From Paenibacillus sp. KS-LC4 (GTDB lineage: Bacteria > Bacillota > Bacilli > Paenibacillales > Paenibacillaceae): 64,000 bases of DNA. The DNA lies in the NCBI RefSeq assembly GCF_036894955.1, contig NZ_CP145905.1, forward strand, positions 5,037,001-5,101,000. The letters run 5' to 3'. Below, in pieces: positions 31,001 to 43,100 of the stretch. A program made the translations under genes and the position numbers. Position 1 is the stretch's first letter. The number at the start of each line of letters is the position of its first letter. Below the pieces are notes generated by a model, which worked only from the letters and a program-made list of their open reading frames with translations, searched no databases and was not told where the DNA came from.

Positions 31001-34000
31001 ATGTATAAGGTTGCTCCGAAGAACAAGGCTTTATAGATTTCCCAGCACGCCGCGTCGAAGGAGAGACTGGCGAATTGGACGACCCGGTCCCGATCGGTAA
31101 TTCCCAAGGTGTTCTTAAACATCAGCTTCAGGCTGCAAAGCCCGTGGTGCTCTACCATAACCCCTTTGGGCTTGCCCGTTGTTCCTGACGTATAAATTAC
31201 ATAAGCCAAATGATTCGGCCCGACTACCGGCTCAAGATTCGAGCTATCCTCGCCGTATGACTGCTCGTCATCCACAATGACGTATTTTCCAGCAAAAGCC
31301 ACGCGATCCCGAAGACGACTTTGCACCAGCATCAGCTTCGCACCGCAATCCTCTAGCATATAACGGATGCGTTCCTCCGGATATTCGGCATCAATTGGCA
31401 CATAGGCGCCCCCGGCTTTTAAGACCGCGAGTATTCCGACGATCATCTCCAAGGATCGCTCCAGCATAATGCCGACCGGCTCGTCCGCCTGCACGCCCTC
31501 CGCTCTCAATGTCCGCGCCAGCCGATTGGCCCGTTCGTTCAACTCCCTATACGAAAGCTGATTGCCCTCAAATACGACAGCCGCATGATCCGGCGTGCGC
31601 TCTGCCTGCTCCTCGATCAATTGATGGATAGTGGCCCCGGCCGGATAAGCCGCCGCCGTCTTGTTGAACACGCGGTGAAGCTGGTTCTCTTCTTGCGCCG
31701 TCAGCATACCGAGCATCGCAATGGTCGCTTCTGGAGAAGACACAATAGCTTCGAGCAGTTGCTCATAGTGCTTGGCCACCCGCTCAATCGTTTCCCGTTT
31801 ATATAAGGAGGTGGCGTATTCCAAGCTGCACGCCAAACCGTCATTCCCCTCCGTTACATCCAAAATCAGGTCGAATTTTGCCACCGTATACTCGCTCGGG
31901 TACGGCTTAAGATGAAGACCTTCGAGAGCGAGCTCCTTGTTTTCCGTGTTTTGCAGAGCAAACATCGTGTCAAAGAGTGGGTTGCGGCTTAAATCGCGGG
32001 TCACCTGTAATTTTTCCACCAGCTCCTCGAAGGGGTAATCCTGATGCTCGTAAGCCCCGAAGGTAGCTTCCTTGACTTCCTTCAGATACGAAAGGAACGG
32101 CTTGCCCCCGGCCGGAGCTATGCGAATGGCTAACGTATTGACGAACATTCCGATCAGCGGCTGCAAATCTTCGTGGGTTCTGCCTGCAATCGGCGTGCCG
32201 ACAATGATGTCCTCTTGCCCCGTATACTTTTGCAGTAAAACGGTATAGGCCGCAAGCAACACCATGTACAGCGTCGCTCCATTTTCCGCTGCCATTTGCT
32301 TCAAGCCCTCGACCTTTTGCGCAGCGATCTGGAAATGAAGCGTGTTCCCATTAAACCGCTGTACCGCAGGGCGCACGTAATCAAGCGGCATTTCCAATAC
32401 GGGCAGATCCCCGCCTAGCTGCTCCAGCCAGTAGACTTCCTGCTGCTTTATTCGCTCCTTCTGCGACTCGGATTGCTGCCACACAGCATAATCCTTGTAC
32501 TGAATGTGCAGAGGCGGCAATTGCTCCCCGCCATACAAGGAGATAAACTCCCCTACCAGAACATCTGTCGAGATTCCGTCAGAGATAATATGATGCATAT
32601 CGAACAGCAGAATGTGACGGCTTTGCTCCAGCTCGATTAATCCGACTCGCAGCAGCGGAGGACTCGTAAGGTCAAACGGCCGGACAAATTCGCGCACGAG
32701 TTCGTCGGCTTCCCCTTCGTTGGCTGCCTGCTTGTACTCCACCGCAAAATCCACCTGCGGGTATATCCGCTGCAAAGGCTCGCCGTCTACCAGCTCAAAA
32801 CCGGTGCGCAGCGTCTCATGACGCGCAATCAGAGCCCGGAATGCCGCTTCGAAACGCGCCCCGTCGAGTACCCCTTCGAGCAGCATCGCTCCAGGCATGT
32901 TATAGCTCTGTTCAACCTCCGCCATCTGGCGTAAAATATACAGCCGTTTCTGCGCCGAAGACATCGGGTAATAATCGCTTTCTTCCGCCGCAGGAATGGA
33001 GACGTGCTCCGCTTGCTCCATCCGCTTGATCGCTTCGGCCATTTCCTCAACCGTCGCGTAGCGGAATACGTCCCGCAGCGGCAGCTCCACGTTCAGCTCC
33101 TTGTGAATTTTGCTGACCAGCGTGGTTGCCCGCAAGGAGTGACCCCCGAGGTCAAAGAAATTGGCTCGAACGCCAACCCGCTCGGCCCCGAGCACCTCCT
33201 GCCAGATGCCTGCCAGCTTCGCCTCCAGCGCTGTCCGTGGCGCCACATGCTCCACGCCGCTCTGTCCGCCTTCCGGCGCCGGCAGCGCCTTGCGGTCGAT
33301 TTTGCCGTTCGCCGTGAGCGGCAGCCTCTCCAACTGCACAAAGTACGACGGGATCATGTACCCCGGCAGCTCCTGCGACAGCGCTGCTCTCAGCTCGCTT
33401 GCCTTCCGCTCATGGTCCGCCGTGTAGTACGCGCACAGGGCTTTCTCCCCGCCTGCGTCCTCTCGCACCACCACGACCGCTTCTCCTATGCCTTCTGCTT
33501 TCAGCAACTGCGACTCGATCTCCCCGATCTCGATCCGATACCCCCGGATTTTCGCCTGATGGTCGATCCGGCCAATAAAGTCCACGTTCCCGTCCGGCAT
33601 CCAGCGTGCCAGATCACCCGTTCGGTACAACCGCTCCTTCGCTTCGAACGGGCTCGGCACAAACTTCTCCGCCGTCAGCTCCGGTTGATTCCAGTAGCCG
33701 CGGGCCACGCCCGCTCCCCCGATGCACAACTCGCCCAGCACGCCCACCGGCACCGGATTCAGATGCGCATCGACGATTGCAAACCGTGCGTTCAGCCACG
33801 CCTTGCCGATCGGCACGTTGCCTGCTTCCGGTAGCTGCTCCAATGGCTCCTCGTAGTAGCTCGAGTCAATCGCCGCTTCCGTCACGCCGTACGCGTTGAT
33901 GATGCGGATCTGCTCGCCGTACCTCTCCTGCAGCTCGCGGTAATCCCCCACGCTGCAGCTGTCCGAGCTCGTAATCAGCAGTCGCATCGAGGGAAGCGAC

Positions 34001-37000
34001 AGCTCCTGCTCGGTGATATACGCCATGAACGGTACGATGAGCGCCGGTGTCGATTCGAAGATCGTAATCTCGCATTCCCGTATCCAGCTGTACAGCCGGG
34101 CAGGGTCGATCCGGTCGTCCTTCGGACAAATGACCATCGTTCCCCCGTTGTACAGCGTCCGCGCTATATCCCCCACGAACACGTCGAAGGAGAAGCTCGC
34201 TAATTGCAGCAGCCGGACGGGGAACTCGTTCAGGCGGTATTCCCGGCGATAGCCATCTGCCGTATTCACCAAACTGCGGTGCTCAATCATGACGCCCTTC
34301 GGTCGCCCCGTTGTCCCCGACGTGTAGATGACATAGGCCAGATCACTCGGCTTGTTGACATGCGTCAAATTCATCCGACTCAGGTCGTTCGACGCGCCTT
34401 CGTTATAAAGCGCCTCATCATCCAAGCACAGCACGGTCTGCAACGTCTGCTCCTCCGCCAGCCACTCCCGCGTGCGCTCCTCCAGATGCGTCTGTGTCAG
34501 CAGCACTTCCGCTCCGCTATCCGCCAGCATAAAACGGATGCGGTCGGCCGGGTAATCCGGATCGAGCGGCACATAGGCGCCTCCCGCCTTCCATACCGCC
34601 AGCGCCCCGACCAGCAGGTCCACTGACCGATCGGCCAAAATACCGACCAGCTGATCCGGCTTCACCCCTTGGGCTCGCAGGCTACGCGCCAGAACGTTCG
34701 AACGCTCGTTCAGCTCGCGGTACGTCAGCCGCGTCTCCTCGTACACCACCGCCGTCGCCTCTGGGCTTCGCTCCGCTTGCTCCTCAAACTGGTGATGGAA
34801 GGTTTTCTCCAGCAGCGGCGGCGCGGTCTCGGGATTGAATACGCGCTGAATTTGCTCCTGCTCCTCCGCCGTCAGCAGGCCTAACGACGCGATTGTCGCG
34901 CCCGGATCATTCACGATCGCGGCCACCACTTGCTCGAAGTGCTTCGCCAAACGCTCTGCCGTTTCTTGCTTGTACAACGCGGTTGCATATTCGAGGGCAC
35001 ATTCCAAACCGCCCTTGCCTTCCATAACGTCAAGGCTCAAGTCAAATTTCGCCATCCCGTAGTCACTCGGGAACGACGTCAAACGAAGCCCTTCGAGCGC
35101 AAATGCCTTGTTTTCAATATTTTGCAGCGAAAACATCGTTTCAAAGAGCGGACTACGGCTTAAGTCTCTGGTCAACTGCAATTGCTCCACCAGTTCCTCA
35201 AACGGATAATCCTGGTGCTCGTAGGCTCCCAAGGTCGTTTCCTTCACTTCCGCCAAATACGACAGGAAGGTTTTGTCTCCCACCGGGTTATTGCGCAGCG
35301 CCAGTGTATTGACGAACATCCCGATCAAAGGCTGCAGGTCGCCATGCGTCCTTCCCGCGATTGGCGTACCGACGACAATATCTTCCTGACCCGTATACTT
35401 TTGCAGCAGAATCGTATACGCCGCAAGCAACACCATGTACAGCGTCGCACCGTTTTCCGCCGCGATTCGCTTCAAGCCCTCGCTCTTCTCCGCATCCAGA
35501 TGGAATTGCAGCGTATGCCCATCGTAGCGCTGCACGGCAGGACGCGCATAATCCGTCGGCAGCTCCAGCACCGGCAGTTCGCCGCTAAACTGGCTCAGCC
35601 AGTAGGCTCCCTGCTTGTTCAAACGCTCGCGCTGCGCTTCGGATTGCTGCCATACTGCGTAATCCTTGTACTGGATTCGCAGCTCAGGCAGCTCCTCGCC
35701 GCCATACAGGCGGGCGAATTCTTCGACGAGGACATCCGTAGATACGCCATCCGAAATAATATGATGCATGTCCACGAGCAGGATATGGCGCTCTTCCGCC
35801 AGCTGGATCAAGCCGATCCGCAGGAGCGGCGGCTTCTTCAGATCGAACGCACGGATGAAGGCCCGCACCTTCTGTTCCGCCTCTTCCTCCCTTGCCTCCA
35901 TGTAAGCCACGGCAAAATCCACCTCAGGATATACCCGTTGTACCGGTTCGCCGTTAACGATCTCGAACCCGGTGCGCAGCGTCTCATGACGTGCGATCAG
36001 AGCGCGGAACACCGCTTCAAACCGTTCACGCGCAAGCGTCCCCTCCAGCAGCATCGCTCCCGGCATGTTGTAGCTTTGCTCCGCTCCTTCCAGCTGGTGC
36101 AAAATATAAAGCCGCTTCTGCGCCGACGATACCGGGTAATGCTCGCTTGCCTCCGTTCGAGGAATCGCTTCGTAGGCCTGCTGCGCCATCCCCTCGAGCA
36201 CCTCCGCCATCTTCTCGACGGTAGCCGAGCGAAACACCTCTTTTAACGGCAGACTAACGTGCAATTCCTTGTGAATCCGGCCCACCAGCGTCGTCGCGCG
36301 CAGCGAGTGGCCGCCAAGCTCGAAGAAATGATCGTGAACGCCGACCCTTTCCACGCCAAGCACGTCCTGCCAGATGAGTGCCAGCTTCGCTTCCAGCGGC
36401 GTTCTTGGCGCCACATAGTCCATCCCCGTCTGCATGCTTTCCTCCGGGGACGGAAGCGCTCGGCGATCCACCTTCCCGTTGGTCGTCAGCGGCATCTGCT
36501 CCAGCTGTACAAAGTACGTCGGGATCATATAGCCCGGAAGCTCTTGCGACAGCGTGTTTCGTAGCTCGCTTGCCGCAAGCTGGCCGCCAGCTACGAAGTA
36601 GGCGCAGAGCTGCTTCTCCCCTTCGGCGGTTTCACGAACCACGACTGTCGCTTTCTCAATCGGCTCCACCTTGAGCAAATGCGATTCGATCTCGCCCAGC
36701 TCGATGCGGAAGCCGCGAATTTTCACCTGATCATCCATCCGGCCCACATACTCAATGGTGCCGTCTGGCAGCCATCTAGCTAGGTCGCCCGTTCGGTACA
36801 TCCGCTCGCCTGGCGCAAACGGGTTGTCCGCAAACTTCTCCGCCGTCAGCTCTGGACGGTTCAAGTAGCCTCTGGCCAGTCCGTCGCCAGCCACACACAG
36901 CTCCCCGGCTACTCCAATCGGCTGCGGCTTGTTCTGTTCGTCGACGATGTAGATCGCTGTATTGCTGATCGGCTGCCCGATCGGAATCGTGATCGCATCC

Positions 37001-38691
37001 TCTTGCACTTCGTTCACATCGTGGCAGGTCGCAAATACCGTGCTCTCCGTCGGTCCATACACATGCTTGATTTTGCCCGGTCCAAGATGCTTAAGCGCTT
37101 TTCGCACATGGTTGACGGAAACCCGTTCTCCGCCGAACAAAACAGCACGAATGTAGCGCAGACAATCCGGTTTCATGTCTACGAGCACATTGAAAAATGC
37201 GGTGGTAATAAACATCACCGAAATTTGCTGCCGTTCGATCAGGCCAGCCAAGTTTCCTACATCCAGCATCGTTTCCTTGGGAACAAGAATCAGCCTGGCT
37301 CCATTTAATAGCGCTCCGAAAATATCGAACGTCGATCCGTCGAAGGAATAGCTTGATAATTGCAGCACGCTGTCCTTATCGGTCACGTTTATGTAGTTGG
37401 TGTTGCGCACAACACGAACGATGTTGCGATGGGTCGTCAAATTTCCCTTCGGCTTGCCGGTCGTGCCGGATGTATAAATGACATAGGTCAGATGCTCCGG
37501 CTCGTTGACATTTTCCAGATTGGAGCTATTATCGTCATAAGATGCTTCATCATCCAGCTCGATCCATGTACCGCCAAAGGATGCCCGTGTTTGCAAACCA
37601 CGCTGAGCCAACAGCACCTGCACTCCCGAATCCTCCAGCATGTAGTGAATGCGCTCCTCTGGATACTCCGGATCAATCGGCACATAAGCCCCGCCAGCTT
37701 TCAAGATCGCCATAATTCCAACGATCATCTCCAGCGAGCGCTCTGCCATCAGACCGACAAGCTCGTCCGCCTGCACTCCGCTTGCGCGCAATGTCCGAGC
37801 CAGCCGGTTCGACCGTTCATTCAGCTCCCGGTAGGTCAAATGCTCCTGCTCATAAACGACCGCCACCGCTTCTGGGATTCGCTCCGCCTGCTCCTCAAAC
37901 AACTGATGGAGCGTGCGTTCACGCGGGTACTCCGTGCTGGTTTCGTTGAAGGCGTGAAGCAATTGCTGCTTCTCAGATTCAAACAACATATCTACTTGAC
38001 GAATTTCAAGCTCGGGCGAAGAGAGAACGATCGAATACAGCCGTTGCAGGTGGTCTAAAGCCTGAGTCATAAACGATGCATGATACAAATTCTCGTTATA
38101 CTCAAGCTGGTAACGAACTAGGCCGTTCTCAATTGAGAACTGCAATGAAATATCTGTCATCACATGCTGACTGACATCAGCCGTGTGGATTTCCTTCAAA
38201 GAGACGAGGGTGTTGACTACAGGAACTCCGTCGATATATTCAAGCTCCAGCCGTTCTGTCATTTTTCGGAACGGTATGTTCTGATGCTTGATCGCTTCCG
38301 TCAATGAAAGCTTTACTTGGTTCAATAGAGCCTTAAAGGTTTGCTCCGCGCTGAATTTATCCTTGAGCATGACAACAGGGCTGATATGCCCCGCGGTTTC
38401 GTTCGACTTGCTGACAACCGGCATGCCGAGCAGGATATGCTGCTCGTTGGTATATTTGTAAAGGAGGCATTGCACTCCCGTTATTAGAACCATGTATGTA
38501 GCCAAGCCGGAGCCTTTGCTTAACTGAATAATCTGTTGCGATACATCCGCAGACAGCGCGCCAGCAATCGTCTGAATTTTCGCTGCAGCGTTATTTGGCG
38601 ATTTGTTATAGGGTAGCTTCGTAGGTGTAACGTCTTCACCATCAAATTTTCCATTCCAAAAAAGGGCTTCCTTATCAAATGCCACTTTCAT
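17698..38691 (-). CDS. NRPS 2: six-module synthetase (modules 3-8) with one epimerase
   Basis: A single 6997-residue protein starts at [12 protein letters not shown] (AAGGAGACG just upstream). Order: C-lobe remnant (no HHxxxDG), A3-T3, C4-A4-T4, C5-A5-T5-E, C6-A6-T6, C7-A7-T7, C8-A8-T8, and a complete terminal C9. A-domain codes read by eye are DGFFLGVVFK (Ile), DVGEISAIDK (Dab), DAWIIGAIVK (Phe or Leu), DGFLLGAVYK (branched aliphatic), DVGEISAIDK (Dab) and DFWNIGMVHK (Thr). The E domain ([21 protein letters not shown]) follows a GGDSIKS-type carrier, and the next C domain is of the D-accepting type ([10 protein letters not shown]), so residue 5 should be D. All complete C domains keep HHxxxDG. 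The protein ends LEDIEFAF, a tail nearly shared with NRPS 1. Large parts (22.2-26.1 and 33.0-36.9 kb) are near-identical copies. Confidence 0.95.
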   Translation of the reverse strand: MKVAFDKEALFWNGKFDGEDVTPTKLPYNKSPNNAAAKIQTIAGALSADVSQQIIQLSKGSGLATYMVLITGVQCLLYKYTNEQHILLGMPVVSKSNETAGHISPVVMLKDKFSAEQTFKALLNQVKLSLTEAIKHQNIPFRKMTERLELEYIDGVPVVNTLVSLKEIHTADVSQHVMTDISLQFSIENGLVRYQLEYNENLYHASFMTQALDHLQRLYSIVLSSPELEIRQVDMLFESEKQQLLHAFNETSTEYPRERTLHQLFEEQAERIPEAVAVVYEQEHLTYRELNERSNRLARTLRASGVQADELVGLMAERSLEMIVGIMAILKAGGAYVPIDPEYPEERIHYMLEDSGVQVLLAQRGLQTRASFGGTWIELDDEASYDDNSSNLENVNEPEHLTYVIYTSGTTGKPKGNLTTHRNIVRVVRNTNYINVTDKDSVLQLSSYSFDGSTFDIFGALLNGARLILVPKETMLDVGNLAGLIERQQISVMFITTAFFNVLVDMKPDCLRYIRAVLFGGERVSVNHVRKALKHLGPGKIKHVYGPTESTVFATCHDVNEVQEDAITIPIGQPISNTAIYIVDEQNKPQPIGVAGELCVAGDGLARGYLNRPELTAEKFADNPFAPGERMYRTGDLARWLPDGTIEYVGRMDDQVKIRGFRIELGEIESHLLKVEPIEKATVVVRETAEGEKQLCAYFVAGGQLAASELRNTLSQELPGYMIPTYFVQLEQMPLTTNGKVDRRALPSPEESMQTGMDYVAPRTPLEAKLALIWQDVLGVERVGVHDHFFELGGHSLRATTLVGRIHKELHVSLPLKEVFRSATVEKMAEVLEGMAQQAYEAIPRTEASEHYPVSSAQKRLYILHQLEGAEQSYNMPGAMLLEGTLARERFEAVFRALIARHETLRTGFEIVNGEPVQRVYPEVDFAVAYMEAREEEAEQKVRAFIRAFDLKKPPLLRIGLIQLAEERHILLVDMHHIISDGVSTDVLVEEFARLYGGEELPELRIQYKDYAVWQQSEAQRERLNKQGAYWLSQFSGELPVLELPTDYARPAVQRYDGHTLQFHLDAEKSEGLKRIAAENGATLYMVLLAAYTILLQKYTGQEDIVVGTPIAGRTHGDLQPLIGMFVNTLALRNNPVGDKTFLSYLAEVKETTLGAYEHQDYPFEELVEQLQLTRDLSRSPLFETMFSLQNIENKAFALEGLRLTSFPSDYGMAKFDLSLDVMEGKGGLECALEYATALYKQETAERLAKHFEQVVAAIVNDPGATIASLGLLTAEEQEQIQRVFNPETAPPLLEKTFHHQFEEQAERSPEATAVVYEETRLTYRELNERSNVLARSLRAQGVKPDQLVGILADRSVDLLVGALAVWKAGGAYVPLDPDYPADRIRFMLADSGAEVLLTQTHLEERTREWLAEEQTLQTVLCLDDEALYNEGASNDLSRMNLTHVNKPSDLAYVIYTSGTTGRPKGVMIEHRSLVNTADGYRREYRLNEFPVRLLQLASFSFDVFVGDIARTLYNGGTMVICPKDDRIDPARLYSWIRECEITIFESTPALIVPFMAYITEQELSLPSMRLLITSSDSCSVGDYRELQERYGEQIRIINAYGVTEAAIDSSYYEEPLEQLPEAGNVPIGKAWLNARFAIVDAHLNPVPVGVLGELCIGGAGVARGYWNQPELTAEKFVPSPFEAKERLYRTGDLARWMPDGNVDFIGRIDHQAKIRGYRIEIGEIESQLLKAEGIGEAVVVVREDAGGEKALCAYYTADHERKASELRAALSQELPGYMIPSYFVQLERLPLTANGKIDRKALPAPEGGQSGVEHVAPRTALEAKLAGIWQEVLGAERVGVRANFFDLGGHSLRATTLVSKIHKELNVELPLRDVFRYATVEEMAEAIKRMEQAEHVSIPAAEESDYYPMSSAQKRLYILRQMAEVEQSYNMPGAMLLEGVLDGARFEAAFRALIARHETLRTGFELVDGEPLQRIYPQVDFAVEYKQAANEGEADELVREFVRPFDLTSPPLLRVGLIELEQSRHILLFDMHHIISDGISTDVLVGEFISLYGGEQLPPLHIQYKDYAVWQQSESQKERIKQQEVYWLEQLGGDLPVLEMPLDYVRPAVQRFNGNTLHFQIAAQKVEGLKQMAAENGATLYMVLLAAYTVLLQKYTGQEDIIVGTPIAGRTHEDLQPLIGMFVNTLAIRIAPAGGKPFLSYLKEVKEATFGAYEHQDYPFEELVEKLQVTRDLSRNPLFDTMFALQNTENKELALEGLHLKPYPSEYTVAKFDLILDVTEGNDGLACSLEYATSLYKRETIERVAKHYEQLLEAIVSSPEATIAMLGMLTAQEENQLHRVFNKTAAAYPAGATIHQLIEEQAERTPDHAAVVFEGNQLSYRELNERANRLARTLRAEGVQADEPVGIMLERSLEMIVGILAVLKAGGAYVPIDAEYPEERIRYMLEDCGAKLMLVQSRLRDRVAFAGKYVIVDDEQSYGEDSSNLEPVVGPNHLAYVIYTSGTTGKPKGVMVEHHGLCSLKLMFKNTLGITDRDRVVQFASLSFDAACWEIYKALFFGATLYIPTAATILDYQLFEAYMNENGITAAILPPTYVTYLNPEHMPSFKKLITGGSAVSVELVNQWKDKVMYFNAYGPTEASIVTSIWAAPSGVFEQKSVPIGRPIANHRIYILDAYNQPLPVGVAGELCIAGVGLARGYLNRPELTAEKFVDNPFAPGERMYRTGDLTRWLPDGNIEYLGRIDHQVKIRGYRIELGEIEEQFLKVEHVQEAIVLAREDESGQNQLCAYFVAHGELTVSELRLTLSQELPGYMIPSHFVQLERMPLTASGKIDRKALPAPEGNVHTGGEYVAPRTEEEKVLAAVWKAVLGAERISVTDHFFELGGDSIKSIQVSSRLHQAGYKLEIRDLFKYPTVAQLGRHIRPIARLADQGEVAGEVALAPIQRWFFEQQFADPHHFNQSVMLHRKEGFNEAAIRKVLQTIVEHHDALRIVFRQTENGVKAWNRAVEEGELYSLEEVDFKGIEASAYEKAIEAKASDIQSSINLESGPLVKAGLFHGEDGDHWLIAIHHGVIDGVSWRILLEDIAAGYEQAVKGDEIRLPAKTDSYRAWSGQLSTYAQSLAMDKEVAYWQRVAQTVVPPLPKDQEAELSLQEDSETITIQWSAAETELLLKQVHKAYNTEMNDILLTALGTAIQRWSRHDRVLVNLEGHGRESILPDIDITRTVGWFTSKYPVLLEMDPGKDVSYRIKKTKEDLRQIPSKGIGYGICRYLSEHAKEDVWRVTPQISFNYLGQFDQDLQNNELGISRYAGGAQWSGKQARSYALDINGMIADGSLTLDLGYSGKEYRRETMEELASFLLESLRELIAHCEAKDKAELTPNDVQLKGLSLEELEQLAEQTRHLGQIDNIYALTPMQKGMWFHSAMDPDASAYFEQARFTLRGTLNIETFAKSWEELAVRHAVLRTNFYSGWNGEPMQIVFRDKRIGFAYKDLTALDASEQQAQIDQLEQDDKARGFDLQRDALARVTVIRTEEESCQVLWSFHHILMDGWCLPQLTKELFETYAAYVQGPEREDAAERSLTPVYSHYIEWLERQDKEAASHYWNEYLSGYEGQTLLPQDKTEGRSSGYALERIVCDLGNSLSERMSRVAKRHQVTVNTLMQAAWGIILQKYNGTGDVVFGHVVSGRPAEIPGIEEMIGLFINTTPLRVTSEPDTSFVEVMGRLQEQALESGRYDYYPLYEIQAQSTQKQNLISHIMAFENYPVDEQMEQAGHEDGGKLSIADVEMAEHTNYDFTLTVLPGDNIQLHLDYNANVFDRAGMERLKGHLVYIFEQIVENPLAAVGELELATAGEKAEIVEQFNNTATVYPREKTLHQLIEEQAQRLPDAVALVFEERQLTYGELNERANRLARTLRSQGVGEERLVALMAERSMEMIVGMLAILKAGGAYVAIDPEYPEERIRYMIEDSGAHVMLAQRQLRERIPTQSTLVFLDDEQSYSDDGSNLEHCNEATDLVCVIYTSGTTGKPKGNLTTHRNLMRIVRNTNYIEITDKDHVLQLSSYSFDGSAFDIFGALTNGARLVLVPKETMLDVQQLAGLIETQHISVMLITTAFFNVLVDVNVHCLRHLRVILFGGERVSVSHVRKALSYIGPGKLKHAYGPSESAVYTTWLDVNEVSEDAVNIPIGQPLSNTTVYIVDARNKLQPIGVAGELCVGGEGLVRGYLNRPELTAEKFVDNPFAPGERMYRTGDLARWLPDGTIEYVGRMDDQVKIRGFRIELGEIESHLLKVEPIEKATVVVRETAEGEKQLCAYFVAGGQLAASELRNTLSQELPGYMIPTYFVQLEQMPLTTNGKVDRRALPSPEESMQTGMDYVAPRAPLEAKLALIWQDVLGVERVGVHDHFFELGGHSLRATTLVGRIHKELHVSLPLKEVFRSATVEKMAEVLEGMAQQAYEAIPRTEASEHYPVSSAQKRLYILHQLEGAEQSYNMPGAMLLEGTLARERFEAVFRALIARHETLRTGFEIVNGEPVQRVYPEVDFAVAYMEAREEEAEQKVRAFIRAFDLKKPPLLRIGLIQLAEERHILLVDMHHIISDGVSTDVLVEEFARLYGGEELPELRIQYKDYAVWQQSEAQRERLNKQGAYWLSQFSGELPVLELPTDYARPAVQRYDGHTLQFHLDAEKSEGLKRIAAENGATLYMVLLAAYTILLQKYTGQEDIIVGTPIAGRTHGDLQPLIGMFVNTLALRNNPVGDKTFLSYLAEVKETTLGAYEHQDYPFEELVEQLQLTRDLSRSPLFETMFSLQNIENKAFALEGLRLTSFPSDYGMAKFDLSLDVMEGSDGLECALEYATALYKQETIERLAKHFEQVVAAIVNDPGATIASLGLLTAEEQEQIQRVFNPETLPPLLEKTFHHQFEEQAERSPEATAVVYEETRLTYRELNERSNVLARSLRAQGVKPDQLVGILADRSVDLLVGALAVWKAGGAYVPLDPDYPADRIRFMLADSGAEVLLTQTHLEERTREWLAEEQTLQTVLCLDDEALYREGASNDSNRMNLTHVNKPSDLAYVIYTSGTTGRPKGVMIEHRSLVNTADGYRREYRLNEFPVRLLQLASFSFDVFVGDIARTLYNGGTMVICPKDDRIDPARLYSWIRECEITIFESTPALIVPFMAYITEQELSLPSMRLLITSSDSCSVGDYRELQERYGEQIRIINAYGVTEAAIDSSYYEEPLEQLPEAGNVPIGKAWLNARFAIVDAHLNPVPVGVLGELCIGGAGVARGYWNQPELTAEKFVPSPFEARERLYRTGDLARWMPDGNVDFIGRIDHQAKIRGYRIEIGEIESQLLKAEGIGEAVVVVREDAGGEKALCAYYTADHERKASELRAALSQELPGYMIPSYFVQLERLPLTANGKIDRKALPAPEGGQSGVEHVAPRTALEAKLAGIWQEVLGAERVGVRANFFDLGGHSLRATTLVSKIHKELNVELPLRDVFRYATVEEMAEAIKRMEQRQYASIPAAKDQEYYPLSSTQKRMYILHQMEEAEQSYNMPGAMLLEGALDRARFEAAFRALIARHESLRTGFELVDGEPVQRIYAQVDFAVEYKQVANEREADELVREFVRSFDLTKPPLLRVGLIELEQSRHILLFDMHHIISDGVSMEILVAEFVRLYGGEELSPLRIQYKDYAVWQQSESQKDRMKRQEAYWLEQFSGELPVLEMPTDFSRPVFRSFKGDTYEFVIDARKSAALRQLAAETGATLYMVLLALYTTLLHKYSGQEDIIVGSPIAGRSHGDLEPLIGMFVNTLAIRSYPSGEKSFRSFLTEIQETTMQAYEHQDYPFEELVEKVRVSRDVSRNPLFDTLLVMQNVEEGEFAINGLRLAPFANERTVAKFDLTLEIAEDADKLVCGIEYTTALYTRETVERLAKHFDRLIETVIQTPSATLEALDMMTAEERIQLLTAFNDTEADYPREKTIQALFEEQAERHADAVAVEYEDERLTYRELNERANRLARTLRSQGVGADQLVGIMAERSPSMVIGILAILKAGGAYVPIDPEYPEERIRYMLDDSGVGVLLLQAHLRDKATFAGVCLLLDDEQTYAADSTSLASVNEPNDLAYVIYTSGTTGKPKGTLIEHKNVVRLLFNSKNQFDFGASDTWTLFHSFCFDFSVWEMYGALLYGGKLVIVPPMTAKQPGQFLQLLKERGVTILNQTPTYFYQLLREALAESGQTLSLRKVIFGGEALAPQQLKAWRKRYPNTQLINMYGITETTVHVTYKEITEVEIAEGRSNIGRPIPTLKVYVLDGKRRCVPAGVAGEMYVAGEGLARGYLNRPELTAEKFVDDPFAPGERMYRSGDLARWLPDGNIEYMGRIDHQVKIRGYRIELGEVEAQLLKVESVREAMVMAREDENGEKQLCAYVVADKLLTVSELRGRLLQEMPGYMIPSYFVQLEKMPLTANGKTDRKALPAPEGSVNTGAEYIAPRTALEEQLVRIWQEVLGTERIGVKDNFFDLGGHSLRATALVSQLYKEMNINLPLRDVFRLPTIEEMAKAIKGMAQMTYASIPAVEERAYYPLSSAQKRLYILHQLEGAEQSYNMPEFMTLEGPLNRVQFEESFRKLIARHEILRTGFEMVHGEPVQRVHANVEFEVEYSQADEKEVEDIVRGFVRTFDLRHPSLLRVELVELEPERHLLMVDMHHIISDGASMGILVDEWSRLYAGEELPALRIQYKDFAVWQQHEEQRERMNKQEGYWLQAFAGELPVADLPTDYERPSVRSFEGAHVEFEVDSELARQLNQLAATSGSTLYMVLLSAYNVLLSRYSGQADIIVGTPVAGRTHPDLEPLLGMFVNTLALRNYPAGDKTFASFLEEVKETTLGAFDHQDYPFEELVERLNVQRDASRNPVFDTMFVMQNTEEREARFEALHLTPYVLDHTNDAKFDLSLFVAEDNGVITGGFQYCAKLFKPAMIHKMLKDFLYVLSQICEDPNIPLNQIQCHAPSASRRGSLEDIEFAF
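19070..22140 (-). other. Module 8: C-A(Thr)-T
   Basis: C8 spans about 22140-20830 ([10 protein letters not shown] near 21750-21775). The A domain spans about 20840-19320 with code DFWNIGMVHK (Thr), and the carrier serine codon is at 19196-19198. No E domain follows, so L-Thr is expected. Confidence 0.85.
22190..25310 (-). other. Module 7: C-A(Dab)-T
   Basis: C7 spans about 25310-23990 and A about 23980-22450. The code DVGEISAIDK is the Dab type known from polymyxin-family synthetases. The carrier serine codon is at 22312-22314. The DNA is collinear and nearly identical with module 4 at an offset of 10,824 bp. Confidence 0.85.
25370..28480 (-). other. Module 6: C(D-accepting)-A(Ile/Val/Leu)-T
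   Basis: C6 (about 28480-27130) has [12 protein letters not shown], the pattern of C domains that accept a D-configured donor. The A domain (about 27120-25610) has code DGFLLGAVYK. This is close to the Ile code DGFFLGVVYK but differs at two lining positions, so only a branched aliphatic residue is claimed. The carrier serine codon is at 25480-25482. Confidence 0.75.
28580..32980 (-). other. Module 5: C-A(Phe/Leu)-T-E
   Basis: C5 spans about 32980-31660. The A domain (about 31660-30170) has code DAWIIGAIVK, a hydrophobic pocket of the Phe/Leu kind that resembles the D-Phe/D-Leu position of polymyxin synthetases as I remember them. The carrier serine codon is at 30037-30039 in GGDSIKS. The E domain (about 29890-28580) keeps HHGVIDG, so the residue should be D. 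Confidence 0.75.
33020..36150 (-). other. Module 4: C-A(Dab)-T
   Basis: C4 spans about 36150-34830 and A about 34820-33270 with code DVGEISAIDK (Dab). The carrier serine codon is at 33136-33138. It is nearly identical with module 7. Confidence 0.85.
36200..38691 (-). other. Module 3: C-lobe remnant - A(Ile)-T
   Basis: The N-terminal ~245 residues match only the second half of a C domain ([11 protein letters not shown] present, no HHxxxDG). The A domain (about 37950-36440) has code DGFFLGVVFK, one residue from the Ile code DGFFLGVVYK. The carrier serine codon is at 36304-36306. The functional C domain is the terminal one of NRPS 1. Confidence 0.8.
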
Positions 38692-38746
38692 CGTCTCCTT
38701 CTCTACCCGAAAAAGTCTGGTTGTACCATGCTTACATTCGCCGTAT

Positions 38747-38780
38747 GTGTGCGCTATGGCGTTTCGGCCATCACGCACAC
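38747..38780 (-). promoter_or_regulatory. Intra-operon hairpin between NRPS 1 and NRPS 2
   Basis: The arms GTGTGCGCTATGGC (38747-38760) and GCCATCACGCACAC (38767-38780) pair at 12 of 14 positions around a small loop. No T-run follows on the minus strand, so a terminator is unlikely. Like the hairpin before NRPS 3, its stem contains GTGTGC/GCACAC. Confidence 0.6.
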
Positions 38781-38796
38781 TTGCAGCAAATGAAAA

Positions 38797-40130
38797 CTAA
38801 AAAGCAAAATCAATGAATTCTTCAAGGAGCTGCTCTTGCTCCGCACTACGTGTAAGCGAAATCGTGTTCAACAGAACGGAAGGCTGTTCACAAATCTGGC
38901 TAATAATCGTTAATAAATCCTCGGCGAAATGACGAATCATATTCGGGGTAAACAATTTCGTACAGTATTCGAATTGACCGCTAATCGTGCCATCCTTCTC
39001 TACTTTCAGTTCCAGAGTCAGATCGAATCTGGCGATCGTTTGATAGTGCATGAACGGTTCTACGGTCATCTCTCGGATCTCGTCAATACTTCGGTCTTCG
39101 GTGTTTTGCAGCACAAATACGGTGTCAAACAACGGATTGCGGCTTAATTCCCACGCAACCTGCACTTTTTCCAAAAGCTCCTCGAACGGATAATCCTGAT
39201 GCTCATAGGCTTGGAGAGTCGTCTCCTTCATTTCCTCCAAATAGGACAGGAACGTCTTCTCTCCCGCCGGATAACTGCGGATGGCGAGCGTATTGACGAA
39301 CATTCCGATCAGCGCCTCAACATCTGTATGCGTTCTTCCTGCAATCGGCGCGCCCACGATGATATCTTCCTGACCAGAGTATTTATGAAGCAAAACCGTA
39401 TAAGCTGCCAACAACACCATGTATAAAGTTGACCCGGTTTCCTCGCAAATTCGCTTCAATCCTTCGCTTCTCTGATTGTCGATGACGATGCTCAGCACGG
39501 CTCCCTCAAAGCTGCGAATGACCGGTCTGGCGAAATCGGTCGGCAGTTCCAAGCGCGGCAGTTCGCCGCTCAAAACATTTGTCCAGTAAGCCTCCAGCTG
39601 TTTCATTCGTTCACGCTGCGCTGCGGACTGTTGCCATACGGCATAATCCTTATATTGAATCCGCAGAGGCGGCAACGTCTCCTCGCTGTACAAACGAACA
39701 AATTCATCTATTACAATGTTGATGGAAATGCCGTCGGAAATGATATGGTGCATATCAAACAACAGAATATGGCGTTTTTTCTCTATTTGAATCAGCCCTA
39801 CCCTCAGTAAAGGAGGCTGCTCCAGATCAAAGGTACGGACAAATTGTCGTGCAATTTCCTCAGCTTCCTCTTCCGTTGCCTGCCTATACTCCACCGCAAA
39901 ATCCACCTGCGGGTATATCCGCTGTACCGGCTCGCCGTCTACTAGCTCAAACCCGGTGCGCAGCGTCTCATGACGCGCAATCAGAGTGCGGAATGCCGTT
40001 TCGAAACGCGCCCGGTCGAGCGGCCCTGAAAGGAGCAGCGCTCCCGACATGTTATAGCTTTGTTCCGCTCCCTCCGTTTGCTGCAAAATATATAACCGTT
40101 TCTGCGCCGAAGACATCGGGTAATAATCGC
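38797..40130 (-). other. Terminal condensation domain C3 of NRPS 1
   Basis: This complete C domain ([10 protein letters not shown] near 39730-39755) is at the extreme C-terminus with tail EEFIDFAF. It should join acyl-Thr-Dab to Ile carried on the next protein. Confidence 0.85.
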
Positions 40131-43100
40131 TTTCTTCTGCCGTAGGAATGGAGACGTGCTCCGCTCGCTCCATCCGCTTGATCGCTTCGGCCATTTCCTC
40201 GACCGTCGCGTAGCGGAATACGTCCCGCAGCGGCAGCTCCACGTTCAGCTCCTTGTGAATTTTGCTGACCAGTGTGGTTGCCCGCAAGGAGTGACCCCCG
40301 AGGTCAAAGAAATTGGCTCGAACGCCAACCCGCTCAGCCCCGAGCACCTCCTGCCAGATGCCTGCCAGCTTCGCCTCCAGCGCTGTCCGTGGCGCCACAT
40401 GCTCCACGCCGCTCTGTCCGCCTTCCGGCGCTGGCAGCGCCTTGCGGTCGATTTTGCCGTTCGCCGTGAGCGGCAGCCTCTCCAGCTGCACAAAGTACGA
40501 CGGGATCATGTACCCCGGCAGCTCCTGCGACAGCGCTGCTCTCAGCTCGCTTGCCTTCCGCTCATGGTCCGCCGTGTAGTACGCGCACAGGGCTTTCTCC
40601 CCGCCTGCGTCCTCTCGCACCACCACGACCGCTTCTCCTATGCCTTCTGCTTTCAGCAGCTGCGACTCGATCTCCCCGATCTCGATCCGGTAGCCCCGGA
40701 TTTTCGCCTGATGGTCGATCCGGCCGATAAAGTCCACGTTCCCGTCCGGCATCCAGCGTGCCAGATCACCCGTTCGGTACAACCGCTCCCTCGCTTCGAA
40801 CGGGCTAGGCACAAACTTCTCCGCCGTCAGCTCCGGTTGATTCCAGTAGCCGCGGGCCACGCCCGCTCCTCCGATGCACAATTCCCCCAGCACGCCCACC
40901 GGCACCGGATTCAGATGCGCATCGACGATTGCAAACCGTGCGTTCAGCCACGCCTTGCCGATCGGCACATTGCCTGCTTCCGGCAGTTGCTCCAATGGCT
41001 CCTCGTAGTAGCTCGAGTCAATCGCCGCTTCCGTCACGCCGTACGCGTTGATGATGCGGATCTGCTCGCCGTACCTCTCCTGCAGCTCGCGGTAATCCCC
41101 CACGCTGCAGCTGTCCGAGCTCGTAATCAGCAGTCGCATCGAGGGAAGCGACAGCTCCTGCTCGGTGATATACGCCATGAACGGCACGATGAGCGCCGGT
41201 GTCGATTCGAAGATCGTAATCTCGCATTCCCGTATCCAGCTGTACAGCCGGGCAGGGTCGATCCGATCGTCCTTCGGACAAATGACTATCGTTCCCCCGT
41301 TGTACAGCGTCCGCGCTATATCCCCCACGAACACGTCGAAGGAGAAGCTCGCTAATTGCAGCAGCCGGACGGGGAACTCGTTCAGGCGGTATTCCCGGCG
41401 ATAGCCATCCGCCGTATTCACCAAACTGCGGTGCTCAATCATGACGCCCTTCGGTCGCCCCGTTGTCCCCGACGTGTAGATGACATAGGCCAGATCACTC
41501 GGCTTGTTGACATGCGTCAAATTCATTCGGTTCGAATCGTTCGACGCGCCTTCGTTATAAAGCGCCTCGTCATCCAAGCACAGCACGGTCTGCAGCGTCT
41601 GCTCCTCCGCCAGCCACTCCCGCGTGCGCTCCTCCAGATGCGTCTGTGTCAGCAGCACTTCCGCTCCGCTATCCGCCAGCATAAAACGGATGCGGTCGGC
41701 CGGGTAATCCGGATCGAGCGGCACATAGGCGCCTCCCGCCTTCCATACCGCCAGCGCCCCGACCAGCAGGTCCACCGACCGATCGGCCAAAATGCCGACC
41801 AGCTGATCCGGCTTCACCCCTTGGGCTCGCAGGCTGCGCGCCAGAACGTTCGAACGATCGTTCAGCTCGCGGTACGTCAGCCGCGTCTTCTCGTACACCA
41901 CCGCCGTCGCCTCCGGGCTTCGCTCCGCTTGCTCCTCAAACTGGTGATGGAAGGTTTTCTCCAGCAGCGGCGGCGCGGTCTCAGGATTGAATACGCGCTG
42001 AATTTGCTCCTGCTCCTCCGCCGTCAGCAGACCTAACGACGCGATTGTCGCGCCCGGATCATTCACGATCGCGGCGACCACTTGCTCGAAGTGCTTCGCT
42101 AACCGCTCTATCGTTTCTTGCTTGTACAATGCCGTTGCATATTCGAGGGCACATTCCAAACCGCCCTTGCCTTCCATAACGTCCAGACTCAGGTCAAATT
42201 TCGACACCAAATGGGCATTCGGATACAAAGCCAGTTGAAGGCCCTCAAGATGATAAGCTCTATTTTCCAAGCTTTGCAGCGAAAACATAGTGTCAAAGAG
42301 CGGATTCCGGCTCAAGTCGCGGGTCAGCTGCAATTGCTCCACCAGTTCCTCGAACGGATAATCCTGGTGCTCGTAGGCTCCCAAGGTCGTTTCCTTCACT
42401 TCCGCCAAATACGACAGGAAGGTTTTGTCCCCCACCGGGTTATTGCGCAGCGCCAGTGTATTGACGAACATCCCGATCAAAGGCTGCAGGTCGCCATGCG
42501 TCCTTCCCGCGATGGGCGTGCCGACAATAATATCTTCCTGACCCGTATACTTTTGCAGCAAAATCGTATACGCCGCAAGCAACACCATGTACAGCGTCGC
42601 ACCGTTTTCCGCCGCGATTCGCTTCAAGCCCTCGCTCTTCTCCGCATCCAGATGGAATTGCAGCGTATGCCCATCGTAGCGCTGCACGGCAGGACGCGCA
42701 TAATCTGTCGGCAGCTCCAGCACCGGCAGTTCGCCGCTAAACTGGCTCAGCCAGTAGGCTCCCTGCTTGTTCAAACGCTCGCGCTGCGCTTCGGATTGCT
42801 GCCATACTGCGTAATCCTTGTACTGGATTCGCAGCTCAGGCAGCTCCTCGCCTCCGTATAAGCGGACAAGCTCCTCCACTAAGATATCCACGGACACGCC
42901 GTCGGAGATAATATGATGCATATCCAGCAACAGGAGTTGGCTCTCTTTAGACAGCTCCAGCAAACCTGCACGCAATAATGGCGGCTGTCCCAGATCGAAC
43001 GCTCGGGCAAAATGTCTCATCGCCTCCTGCGCTTCTTCATCACTTACTTTCCGATGCTCCAATATTAATTCCGCCTGCGGGTATATCCGCTGCACAGGTT

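Noticed and set aside
22193-36929. Mobile element as the cause of the 3.9-kb repeat
   Set aside because: The repeated DNA is entirely NRPS coding sequence in frame, with no transposase, terminal inverted repeats or target duplications.
38691-38797. Possibility that NRPS 1 and NRPS 2 are one gene broken by a frameshift
   Set aside because: The upstream C domain is complete, the downstream piece repeats its second lobe, there is a 105-nt gap with a good ribosome site, and the second junction has the same layout.
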